Below, in pieces: positions 7,597-15,415 of a stretch of 64,000 nucleotides of DNA. Each line of letters starts with the position of its first letter. Position 1 is the first letter of the stretch. The DNA is from Lachnospiraceae bacterium (GTDB lineage Bacteria > Bacillota > Clostridia > Lachnospirales > Lachnospiraceae): NCBI GenBank assembly GCA_029053015.1, contig JAIDHX010000018.1:17039-81038 (forward strand), written 5' to 3'. The notes under the pieces were generated by a model. The model was not told the origin of the DNA. It did not search any database and was given only the letters and a program-made list of their open reading frames with translations. The position numbers were made by a program, and so were the translations under genes.

Positions 7597-9579
7597 TTAT
7601 ATACATTGAATATTATTTAACATATCTAACTCATGTAGATAAAATTTATCCGAACGACAATAATCAATCACTTCTTTTGTAATTGATACCTGCGGATTCG
7701 CGATATTTAGTAGTAGTAGTATTTCATATATACATTTTGATAATTCTGTATATGAATCTTTATGAGATGAAGAAAAAGGTTCAATATTTATTATTTTCAA
7801 ATTGTTTGATGAACTCAAAATAGGACAACCATGTTCGCGTACTCTAATAAATAACTTTATTATGTCTGCATGATTGCTTACACATATATTTTTATTATTA
7901 TCCTTAGTTACATTTTGATGAAATCTACAACCGTCATATTCTATTGCGACAGAATGGCTGGGAATAAAAATATCAAATTCGCTACGAAAATTAGCGGTGA
8001 CTTGAGTATTATTAAGCAGCCATAATGGTTTATAGTTTGGTATATATGGAATATATTGACCAATAAAAAAGCAAATTATTTTTTCTGGAAGAGAGCGATG
8101 TGTACTGACAGTAGGATGACCAATCTCACCTCTTTTAAAGTCAGAAAAGGATTTATTCGTTACAATACAGCCATCTTCAAATTCAATATCCAAATCAGTG
8201 GCACTTCGATAATTTATTATCTTCATTTTTAATCCATTATTAGCTATTTTTTCAAAGCCTATACGATTTTCTATAGGATATAAAATACACCCATCTTTAA
8301 AGTTTTGGTAATATCGATGTTTAACTATTGTGCCGTCTTCAAATTGGATATCAATATCTGTGTTATTTCTGTAAGCTATGATAGTCATTTTCATGCCACT
8401 TTTTGAGTACATTTCTTCGCCTATGTGATCAGGTCTTGGATAAGCAATGTATCCATCTAAAAAATGTGTGTAATTTTTGTGTCTTACAATTGCGCCATCT
8501 TCAAATTCTATATCAACATCATGGGAATTGCGATATTCTATAATCCTTATCTTCATACCATTTTGGGCTATATTTGTCTGCCCAACACGACCTTCTAAAG
8601 GCTTAGCTATATTTCCTTTTAGAAAACTGTAATAATCTCTGTGTTGAACAATGGTTCCATCTTCGAATTGAACATCTATATCTTTGTTGTTTCTAAAGTC
8701 AACAATCTTTAAAGTATGACCATTTGGAGCATAAATCTCTTCTCCTACTTTACTTTTGTAGAAATTGGGATTAGATATACTGCCGTTAGAAAAACTTCTA
8801 TAATCACGATGGGCTACAATAGTACCATCTTCAAATTGAATATCTATATCGTTTGAATTACGATAATCAATAATTGTCATAAGCATACCATTATTAGCAA
8901 TTTTTTTTTCACCTAATCGATTATCTTTGGGATATCCTATTGTACCATTTAAAAAGTTATGGTATGACTTATGCGGTATAATAGTACCATCTTCAAATTG
9001 AATGTCTATATCTCTATAACTGCGATAATTGATAATTTTCATTTTATGACCGCTCGTAGATGTATTTTCTTCCCCTATATGATTAGAACGAGGATAAGCT
9101 ATTTCTCCTTTAAGAAAACATCCATAACTTTTATGTTTAACAATAGTACCATCTTCAAATTGAACATCAATATCTCGATAATTTCTATACTTAATTACAG
9201 TCATTGATAATCCACTGTTGGATATACTGTTTTTCCCTATACGATTCTCAGTTGATTTTCCGATCTTTCCTTTTTTAAAATCGACTAAATTTTTATTTTT
9301 TACTATGGTTCCATCCTCAAAACGAACTGTAATGTTGCTAGAGGATATATATTCAATTATTGTAGCTAATTGCCCATTTGTCATAATACCAGATAATCCG
9401 ATTGCTTTATCTTGAGCTTTTTTCAGCTTATACTTAGGGTCTTGTTTAATACCATAACTATTTGCTAATGAGCGTATTTTTTTAATAGGTGTATCAGGAA
9501 ACATCTTTTCAATTTCAGGATAATTTAATGTTGGATAATTATCACGAAGACATTGAATTTGCTCTTTTGTGTATTTCAT
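7597..9579 (-). CDS. eight-repeat protein with C-terminal VSR-like nuclease domain
   Basis: The 660 residues fall into three parts. Residues 1-50 look like a Myb/HTH-type module (YTKEQIQCLRDNYPTLNYPEIEK). Residues about 60-492 are eight repeats of about 54 residues, each with a core like YRNYRDIDIQFEDGTIVKHKSY..F..G.I..P and a closing IGE. Residues 495-605 resemble the PD-(D/E)XK/VSR-type domain: EFDIFIPSHSVAIEYDG (E534, D536, E547, D549), a histidine at 554, then IKLFIRVREHG. Known relatives of that domain are small nucleases or DNA-repair endonucleases; the repeat function is unknown to me. The gene is AT-rich, flanked by IS debris, and lies next to TIR-type genes, so a mobile or defence role is plausible but inferred. 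Confidence 0.75.
   Translation of the reverse strand: MKYTKEQIQCLRDNYPTLNYPEIEKMFPDTPIKKIRSLANSYGIKQDPKYKLKKAQDKAIGLSGIMTNGQLATIIEYISSSNITVRFEDGTIVKNKNLVDFKKGKIGKSTENRIGKNSISNSGLSMTVIKYRNYRDIDVQFEDGTIVKHKSYGCFLKGEIAYPRSNHIGEENTSTSGHKMKIINYRSYRDIDIQFEDGTIIPHKSYHNFLNGTIGYPKDNRLGEKKIANNGMLMTIIDYRNSNDIDIQFEDGTIVAHRDYRSFSNGSISNPNFYKSKVGEEIYAPNGHTLKIVDFRNNKDIDVQFEDGTIVQHRDYYSFLKGNIAKPLEGRVGQTNIAQNGMKIRIIEYRNSHDVDIEFEDGAIVRHKNYTHFLDGYIAYPRPDHIGEEMYSKSGMKMTIIAYRNNTDIDIQFEDGTIVKHRYYQNFKDGCILYPIENRIGFEKIANNGLKMKIINYRSATDLDIEFEDGCIVTNKSFSDFKRGEIGHPTVSTHRSLPEKIICFFIGQYIPYIPNYKPLWLLNNTQVTANFRSEFDIFIPSHSVAIEYDGCRFHQNVTKDNNKNICVSNHADIIKLFIRVREHGCPILSSSNNLKIINIEPFSSSHKDSYTELSKCIYEILLLLNIANPQVSITKEVIDYCRSDKFYLHELDMLNNIQCI
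8104..9402 (-). repeat. eight coding repeats of ~162 bp
   Basis: Each unit encodes about 54 residues; the most conserved part is FEDGTIV with flanking DIDIQ and H(K/R)xY. DNA conservation is highest over the stretch encoding QFEDGTIV. The units diverge enough at the DNA level to indicate old duplication with selection on protein. Confidence 0.9.
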
Positions 9580-10095
9580 AACACCTTGTATGATGTTTAT
9601 AGAAGCAAAACACCATAACTTCCTTGTATAATGTATTTAGGTTGTTTGAGGGATACCTATAAACCCTTATACCTACTTTCTGCATCTCCAGTCTAAAAAG
9701 CGATAATTGCTGTATTAGATCGAGAGGATGATAGTCCCCTCCTTGAGTGGCTCCCGCTCGTACTTGAAAAACGATAACTATGAACATTTGCAATTTTGCA
9801 GCATTAAGGATCTCATAATAAAAAAGCAATTCTTACTCCCTTCTTTGTAGTGTAAAATGGGGAGCTTCTAACTTTTCAATAATTAATTGTAAAACATCCA
9901 AGTAATTGTTTTAAACCGTAAACATTCCTTGAGAAAACAAAATTTCAACTGCTTCATTAAGTTCAATTATAGTCTTTATTGAAAAATCAAGTAATCTATC
10001 TGTATATGTAGTTCAAAATCAAGATTTCCATTATTAGTGAACCACAAAATTGAAAGGTTAAATCATCCTATATGTGCTACCCAATATCAGCCACT
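9580..10095. other. 516-bp intergenic region with coding remnant and locally GC-richer patch
   Basis: Near 9730-9770 there is a GC-richer patch in very AT-rich surroundings that could be a structured RNA or an old mobile end. An ATG-open frame crosses it (to 9829, overlapping the nuclease start) but I do not trust it. At 9833-10012 on the minus strand a frame reads TYTDRLLDFSIKTIIELNEA, then FSQGMFTV, an in-frame TAA, then NNYLDVLQLIIEKLEAPHF: probably the tail of a lost gene. Just before the nuclease ATG the short string ATACAAGG...GTTATG occurs twice about 40 bases apart. Confidence 0.5.
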
Positions 10096-11421
10096 CTACT
10101 TTTTATCACTTTCTATTTCCATTTTCAATTCATTTATGCATGCCTCACATGCTTCTTGAGGTAATATAACAGCATTTTCATCATTGTTTAAAAGAGTTTT
10201 AAATACGCCTTCCGGATATAAAACTGGATATTTATCATCTGTTATAATACCCTCAAAAATTCCTAATAAATACTTGGATAATTGATAGATATTGTGCTGA
10301 TAATCATGCGCTGCATATACCCCAAACAAAAGCGTATCATTTGAATTAAATGTCAATGAAGCTCCTATCGGAATTTGACTAAACTTATTAATTATACCAA
10401 CCGTTTCTTTCTCCCCAAACAATTGCTTTTGCCGTTTTAATCCCTTAATTGATAATGACATATCTAATAAGGCTTTCTGTATATTTCCAGAATTATACTT
10501 ACCAATTTGATTATTGTACCTTAAATATACTCCCGCATTTATTGCTGCTGTAATTACCTCTAATGACAATAATTCTCCCTGCAATGGTCCTATCACTGCA
10601 AATGTTCTTAGATGCAATATTTCATTATAATTTAAAATATATGATTCTCCAAATTTTTCAGGTAATTTTTTCCTAGCTAAATTTGCATAACTAAAAAAAG
10701 GGAATATCTCTTGGTTAGCAGAAGTGCTTAATCTTGCCAAATTTTCAGAAATTTCTTGCTTTAAAATTTCATTCCATTTCTTTATTTCCACATCATATTC
10801 AACACTCAATTCAAGTTTTAGAACATTAATTATGTCTTCAAAATTTTCAAATTGATTAATCCAGTTCCTTTGTGGATAGTCTTCACCTGATTGGACAGCT
10901 TTTTTCATTTCGTCAATTTTAGTCACTTCTTTAATAAAATCAAAAATTATTTCTGTATCTTTAATAATTGAGCTGGATTGCTTTGTAATTAATTTTAATT
11001 GTTCTTTCTTACTTTTTAAGGTTTCGTCTTTTAATAACTCATTTTCAATATACTTTTGTAATGACTTTCTGTCTTCCCGAATATCCCACACACTTTTTCT
11101 AACAAAAACTAATAATTTTTTTATTACACCTTGCTGTGCTAATTCATTAGCATGCTGATATTCTTTTTGTGTAATTGTTATCAATGGGTTTTGAGAATAA
11201 ATACCTCCTGCCCTAGAACCAATCAGCAAAATAAAATAATCACATTCTCCAATTGAATCTAAACACGCTTGATATGAATTTTGGCTTGAATCTTTTTTAA
11301 AATCATTACGCTCTGACATCCTCACTTCATACCCTTTTTCTGTTAACCAATATTTTAAAGCTGAACGCAAATCTTTAAAATCATAAATTGTTGAACTTAC
11401 AAAGACTTTTGGTTTATTCAT
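10096..11421 (-). CDS. DUF4062 domain protein
   Basis: The 441-residue protein opens with a DUF4062 domain (KVFVSSTIYDFKDLRSAL, then CDYFILLIGSRAGG, then TQKEYQHANE), a TIR/deoxyribosyltransferase-like fold found at the N-terminus of putative immune effectors. Residues about 110-220 are charged and helical. The C-terminal half (LRTFAVIGPLQGELLSLEVI onward) is not recognised. No membrane helix is evident. It lies 350 bp downstream of the TIR-plus-TM gene on the same strand; the gap has no obvious terminator, so the two may form one unit. Both AT content and neighbourhood mark it as acquired. A signalling or NAD-related role is inference from the fold. Confidence 0.75.
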   Translation of the reverse strand: MNKPKVFVSSTIYDFKDLRSALKYWLTEKGYEVRMSERNDFKKDSSQNSYQACLDSIGECDYFILLIGSRAGGIYSQNPLITITQKEYQHANELAQQGVIKKLLVFVRKSVWDIREDRKSLQKYIENELLKDETLKSKKEQLKLITKQSSSIIKDTEIIFDFIKEVTKIDEMKKAVQSGEDYPQRNWINQFENFEDIINVLKLELSVEYDVEIKKWNEILKQEISENLARLSTSANQEIFPFFSYANLARKKLPEKFGESYILNYNEILHLRTFAVIGPLQGELLSLEVITAAINAGVYLRYNNQIGKYNSGNIQKALLDMSLSIKGLKRQKQLFGEKETVGIINKFSQIPIGASLTFNSNDTLLFGVYAAHDYQHNIYQLSKYLLGIFEGIITDDKYPVLYPEGVFKTLLNNDENAVILPQEACEACINELKMEIESDKK

Positions 11422-11530
11422 ATATTTCCTTTCACTTTTTTGGTAACGTCATATTTTACCCTATGCATAATTGTACCACATATCTGCTTTCTGTTATCAA
11501 TTTTCAAGTTGCTCATCAATATGTAAAATG

Positions 11531-12772
11531 TTATTTTGAATCTTTTTCTTTTGAATTAGTCCTTTCTTTGCCTGTCTTAATATTAATTTTCTTATCCACA
11601 TTTTCTGTCAATCCAACTAAATTCATCTGTATTTCACTTCTAATAATTTCTCGTAACATATCGTCTTGTGCTTCTACGGTACTAAATTTCCCAAGCAAAT
11701 TTACACTTGATAAAAAACGTTCGTCCTCATGCAAAGCCTTATGATAATGGTTAAGTTGTAACAAGGAATTTCGATATACCACCAATGCCGTACCTGCAAT
11801 CAATTCAGTTATAACACCTCCAACAGCAGGAATAATCGACATTTGAAAACTCAGTCTAAACGCAATTGGCAATATAATCGATGCTATCATTAAAGCAAAT
11901 CCAGAAATACACATAGACACTGCTAAAACAAACGATGCTTTTGCTTGTTTTTGACTCCAAGTGTAAAACTCTTTAATATCTTCAAGATTAATCAACATAC
12001 GTCCTAACGCATCTATTTCATTTTTCTTATCTTCGTTTTCTGAATGTTCATGTTCTCCTTTTTTTATTTCTTCTGGAACTATGGCTTGTTTTAATCTTAT
12101 TGAATAAGATTCTATTTCCTCTTTATCATCCTCCTGCCATCGCCTTTTCATAATGGATAAATAGCTTGTAAAAAGTGTAACAACTGACATCATAACAGTT
12201 ATTAAAACTAATGATAAACTTATTATATTTTCCATATCAAAATATCTAAAATCAGAAAATGGATATCTTATGAACAAGACCACAAACAACACTGCAAGCA
12301 TTTCAATTGCTAAAGTTATAATTATCATTGAAGATGTCCGACTATGGTTTTCTTTTGTATGCTTATGTGCGTAATTTCTTTTATGTTCCAATACTTTTTG
12401 AATATTCAATTTTGTTTTTCTTATATCTTCTTCGGATTTTGAATCACATTTAACATGTATCATCCCCTCTAAAGCAGTGGGCACAATAGCATTGTCTAAA
12501 ATAATCGGAATCAATATCGGTGTTCTATTTTTCTTACCCCAAATCAGTGCCCATTCTAATTCCATATAAAGCATAGTATTACCGATAAACTTCTTATCAA
12601 CTATTGCCAAAACTACATCTGAATCTTTAATTATATTCATAGTAGAGTTATCTATATTAGCTACTATCCCCTCTTCTATTGAATGTGAAATAATCCTAAC
12701 ATTTTTAATATCTTCAAGGAGTTTCTCTGCAAAGGGGATGTTCTCTTGAGTTGATATAATATATACTCTCAT
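11531..12772 (-). CDS. TIR-like domain protein with four TM helices (TRADD-N-associated-TM-like)
   Basis: From the ATG at 12772 the product has 413 residues. I prefer this start to 12802 because AAAGGA lies 9-12 bases ahead and MRVYIISTQENIPFAEKL is where the domain begins. Residues 1-125 resemble a TIR domain: SDVVLAIVDKKFI, then YMELEWAL, whose glutamate could be catalytic. Two TM helices follow (about 140-165 and 173-197), then a charged segment, and a second TM pair after FYTWSQKQAKASFVLAVSM, containing VGGVITELIAGTALVVYR. That C-terminal layout resembles the membrane domain associated with TRADD-N proteins in bacterial conflict systems. The paired DUF4062 gene supports an immune role; this is inference. 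Confidence 0.75.
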   Translation of the reverse strand: MRVYIISTQENIPFAEKLLEDIKNVRIISHSIEEGIVANIDNSTMNIIKDSDVVLAIVDKKFIGNTMLYMELEWALIWGKKNRTPILIPIILDNAIVPTALEGMIHVKCDSKSEEDIRKTKLNIQKVLEHKRNYAHKHTKENHSRTSSMIIITLAIEMLAVLFVVLFIRYPFSDFRYFDMENIISLSLVLITVMMSVVTLFTSYLSIMKRRWQEDDKEEIESYSIRLKQAIVPEEIKKGEHEHSENEDKKNEIDALGRMLINLEDIKEFYTWSQKQAKASFVLAVSMCISGFALMIASIILPIAFRLSFQMSIIPAVGGVITELIAGTALVVYRNSLLQLNHYHKALHEDERFLSSVNLLGKFSTVEAQDDMLREIIRSEIQMNLVGLTENVDKKINIKTGKERTNSKEKDSK

Positions 12773-12855
12773 ATTTTCATTCCTTTCACACAATTTTGAC
12801 AATTTTATTATAACACATACCTAATATACTTCCATTATTTATATAAAAGACGGCA

Positions 12856-13240
12856 TCAGCACTTACACCAACACCTTTTTTCCTCGGTCAGTTTCGCCGT
12901 TGTTTCCGCCTCAAACATGCCTAAGACTTTTGGATATTTTTCATAAAGGTTCTCTATTTCAACTCTTACGGCACAATATCCCTCTTTTTCTCTGAACAGC
13001 TTTGCTATGACAGAATCAAGGTATTCATTAAAGATATTGAGAACGTGCCAGGCAAATCATCTAGTCTGCCATAGCCAAGTGATATCGTAAGATTTACCTG
13101 TGCATCCGCAGCAATAAGCGGACTTTCTTAGCCTGCTGTGCCATACTGACACTCAAATTGACTGCCGCAGTGTTCCTGCCAACACCGCATTTCTGGTTCG
13201 TCAGAGTGATTACTTTGCAATTTGATTTCTCTCACAAATT
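12856..13240 (-). pseudogene. decayed parA (soj) plus tail of a second gene
   Basis: Reading three shifting frames recovers a ParA-like start: KVITLTNQKCGVGRNTAAVN, then SVSMAQQAKK, then ADAQVNLTISLGYGRLDD. The Walker A lysine/threonine positions of KGGVGKTT are lost. A last frame reads FNEYLDSVIAKLF, then GYCAVRVEIENLYEKYPKVL, ending at TGA in 12856-12858; this tail is not recognised. ParA near one end is common in integrative conjugative elements. Its position, just past the 3' end of rlmD, suggests the residue of such an element. Nothing else codes in 12773-13336. Confidence 0.65.
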
Positions 13241-13336
13241 TCATCGTCTTTTCTTTGCTTCATTATACAAAAAACTAGCGATAATACTTAAATGTGTAAA
13301 TCAAAGAAAAGGTGTCCTACCATTTCTAAGCTACCA

Positions 13337-15019
13337 TCAAATCATACAAAAATATTCCAATGCTTCCCTAATAGCTACCTCCTTCTCCGGCGGACACTGC
13401 GGCACCTTGGCATCATCATTCTTCGGCAGATTATAGTTCTGCCCTACATCCAGTCCACATTTCCGCTTTACCTGTGCAATATATAGAGATGATACCGACA
13501 ATCCCGTCTGCTCCTTCACATAATCCTTTATCTCCTGATAGGTTGCACCTTTCCGGAATCCGGACATATCCATATCCTCCAGCGAGAACTCTACCCCCAC
13601 CTTCTTAGAGTCGATTTCTCCCTTGGAAAGCAGACACACCGTCTCCACATTCGCTGTCCAAGGAAACTGGTCCACCGCTGCCGCTCTTTCCACCACATAG
13701 CCATTCTCCAGAAAAACCTCCAAATCCCGCGCAAGGCTGGTGGGTTTGCAGGAAATATAAACAATGCGTTCCACGCCGTAGTTTATGATTTTCGGCAGGG
13801 CTTTGGGATGGATACCATCCCTTGGTGGGTCGAGGATAATCAAATCCGGCTTTTCCGTGAGCGAATCCAGCACCTTCAACACGTCCCCCGCGATAAATTC
13901 GCAGTTGGAAAGGCCGTTTGCCTCCGCGTTTTTGCGGGCTGCCAGGACTGCTTCCTCCACAATTTCCACGCCGATCACTTTCTTGGCAGCAGGCGCCATG
14001 AGCTGGGCGATGGTGCCGGTGCCGCTGTACAAATCGAATACCACCTTGCCGGAAGCCGCAGAATCACTCTCCAAATCTCCGATATACTCCCGCACCGTGC
14101 GGTAAAGCACCTCCGCACCGTAGGAATTCGTCTGAAAAAAGGAAAATACCGATATTTTAAACCGCAGCCCCAAAAGCTCCTCGTAAAAGAAATCCTGTCC
14201 GTACAATACTTCTGTTTTATCGCTCTGAATGACATCCGCGGGTGAATCATTGGTAATATGTAAAATCCCTGCCAGCGTTCCGCTCAGGGATACACTTTTT
14301 ACGGTCTCGCAGAAACCTTGCAAAAGGCTCTCCGGTCCCTCTTCTCCTCCGGACGGCTGCGATGTCGTCACCAGTGCCACCAGAATCTCACCCGTTTTGG
14401 ATGCCTTCCTCACCAGCAGATGCCGCAAAAAGCCTTCATGGGTCAGTCTGTGGAAAAAGCTGACTTTTCTTTGAGAAAAATATGCCAGCACAGCCGAGAG
14501 AATCCGCCTGTAATCCTCATCCACCAGTTTACAACCGCTTACCGTAACGATATCGTAAAAGCTTCCTCTTTTATGCATACCAAGCGCAAGCGGCCCGTCC
14601 TTCACTTCATCGCCAAAGGAAAACTCCATTTTATTGCGGTACTCATACTGCTGCGGACTCTGCCGGATTCCCTCCCAGAGATAAGCCTCCTGCCTGCCGG
14701 TAAGCACACCGTCAAGCAGCTTTTTTACCTGCTCCGCCTTCATTTTTGCCTGCTCTTCATATGCCATGGACAGATAAGTACAGCCTCCGCACAACCCAAA
14801 ATGGGAACACGGACTGCCCGTTTCTAAAGGTGACTTTTCCATCACCTCTAAAAGCCGGCCTTCCGCCTTCCCTTTTCTCAGCTTGTTGACGCAGAAGGAT
14901 ACTTTCTGTCCGGGCAGGCTGTTCTTTACGATACAGGTTTCTTCTCCCACGCGCACAACGCCCTTATTGGGAAAGTCCACCCGTTCTACAATGCCTTCAT
15001 ATACCTGTCCTTTTTTCAT
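13337..15019 (-). CDS. rlmD: 23S rRNA (uracil-5-)-methyltransferase RlmD/RumA family
   Basis: The 560-residue enzyme methylates uracil C5 in 23S rRNA with SAM. An N-terminal TRAM RNA-binding domain (YEGIVERVDFPNKGVVRV) precedes the iron-sulfur cysteines (CSHFGLCGGC and a later C). The catalytic part shows FDLYSGTGTIAQLMAP for SAM, DPPRDG, and YISCKP with the nucleophilic cysteine. About 90 extra residues follow (from GEIDSKKVGVEF to the end), a tail I know from Clostridia homologues. The ATG at 15019 has GGAGG 6 bases ahead and is preferred over 15037. The 3' end abuts the parA remnant: rlmD/rumA 3' ends are known insertion points for integrative elements. Confidence 0.93.
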   Translation of the reverse strand: MKKGQVYEGIVERVDFPNKGVVRVGEETCIVKNSLPGQKVSFCVNKLRKGKAEGRLLEVMEKSPLETGSPCSHFGLCGGCTYLSMAYEEQAKMKAEQVKKLLDGVLTGRQEAYLWEGIRQSPQQYEYRNKMEFSFGDEVKDGPLALGMHKRGSFYDIVTVSGCKLVDEDYRRILSAVLAYFSQRKVSFFHRLTHEGFLRHLLVRKASKTGEILVALVTTSQPSGGEEGPESLLQGFCETVKSVSLSGTLAGILHITNDSPADVIQSDKTEVLYGQDFFYEELLGLRFKISVFSFFQTNSYGAEVLYRTVREYIGDLESDSAASGKVVFDLYSGTGTIAQLMAPAAKKVIGVEIVEEAVLAARKNAEANGLSNCEFIAGDVLKVLDSLTEKPDLIILDPPRDGIHPKALPKIINYGVERIVYISCKPTSLARDLEVFLENGYVVERAAAVDQFPWTANVETVCLLSKGEIDSKKVGVEFSLEDMDMSGFRKGATYQEIKDYVKEQTGLSVSSLYIAQVKRKCGLDVGQNYNLPKNDDAKVPQCPPEKEVAIREALEYFCMI

Positions 15020-15054
15020 GAAATTCCTCCATGCCAAAGCATGCTTTCTATTCT

Positions 15055-15339
15055 TTATTCTTCCGGAGTTTCCTCTTCAAACACTTCGTCCTCGTCGAAA
15101 TCGTCCTCGAACTCGTCTTCAAACTCATCTTCGAAGTCATCTAAATAATCCGGTCTCATATAACGGTATACCGCATAAGCGATTGCTGCAACAGCCGCTA
15201 CCGCGCCGATAATCGCAAGAACCCAGAGAACTTTGTTGCATTTCTTTTTCTCTTCTTCTTTTTCCTTCTTGCGAAGCAGCTCGTTCACCTTTAATTCGTT
15301 TGATTTTACCATGTCCACTAAAGCTTCCAGTCTGTTCAT
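15055..15339 (-). CDS. single-pass membrane protein with acidic tail
   Basis: A 94-residue protein: a charged, coiled-coil-like N-terminus (residues 1-33, KKEKEEEKKK), one TM helix (VLWVLAIIGAVAAVAAIAYAVY), then a tail made almost only of D, E and F (FEDEFEDEFEDDFDEDEVFE). Similar small proteins occur beside pcrA or rlmD in Lachnospiraceae but have no known function to me. It lies between pcrA and rlmD on the same strand. Confidence 0.75.
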   Translation of the reverse strand: MNRLEALVDMVKSNELKVNELLRKKEKEEEKKKCNKVLWVLAIIGAVAAVAAIAYAVYRYMRPDYLDDFEDEFEDEFEDDFDEDEVFEEETPEE

Positions 15340-15415
15340 AAATAAGCCCGCCTTTCTATACTTTACATAGTATACCTCAATTTAGAAATAGTATAGCACG
15401 AATCTATACTTTTTG

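Noticed and set aside
8104..9402. Regularly spaced DNA repeats that could suggest a CRISPR array
   Set aside because: The period (about 162 bp) is far too long and the repeats are coding modules in a single open frame; no cas genes are present.
9542..9829. 95-residue minus-strand open frame before the nuclease gene
   Set aside because: It overlaps the nuclease start, lacks an SD and has an irregular composition; I treat the region as non-coding.
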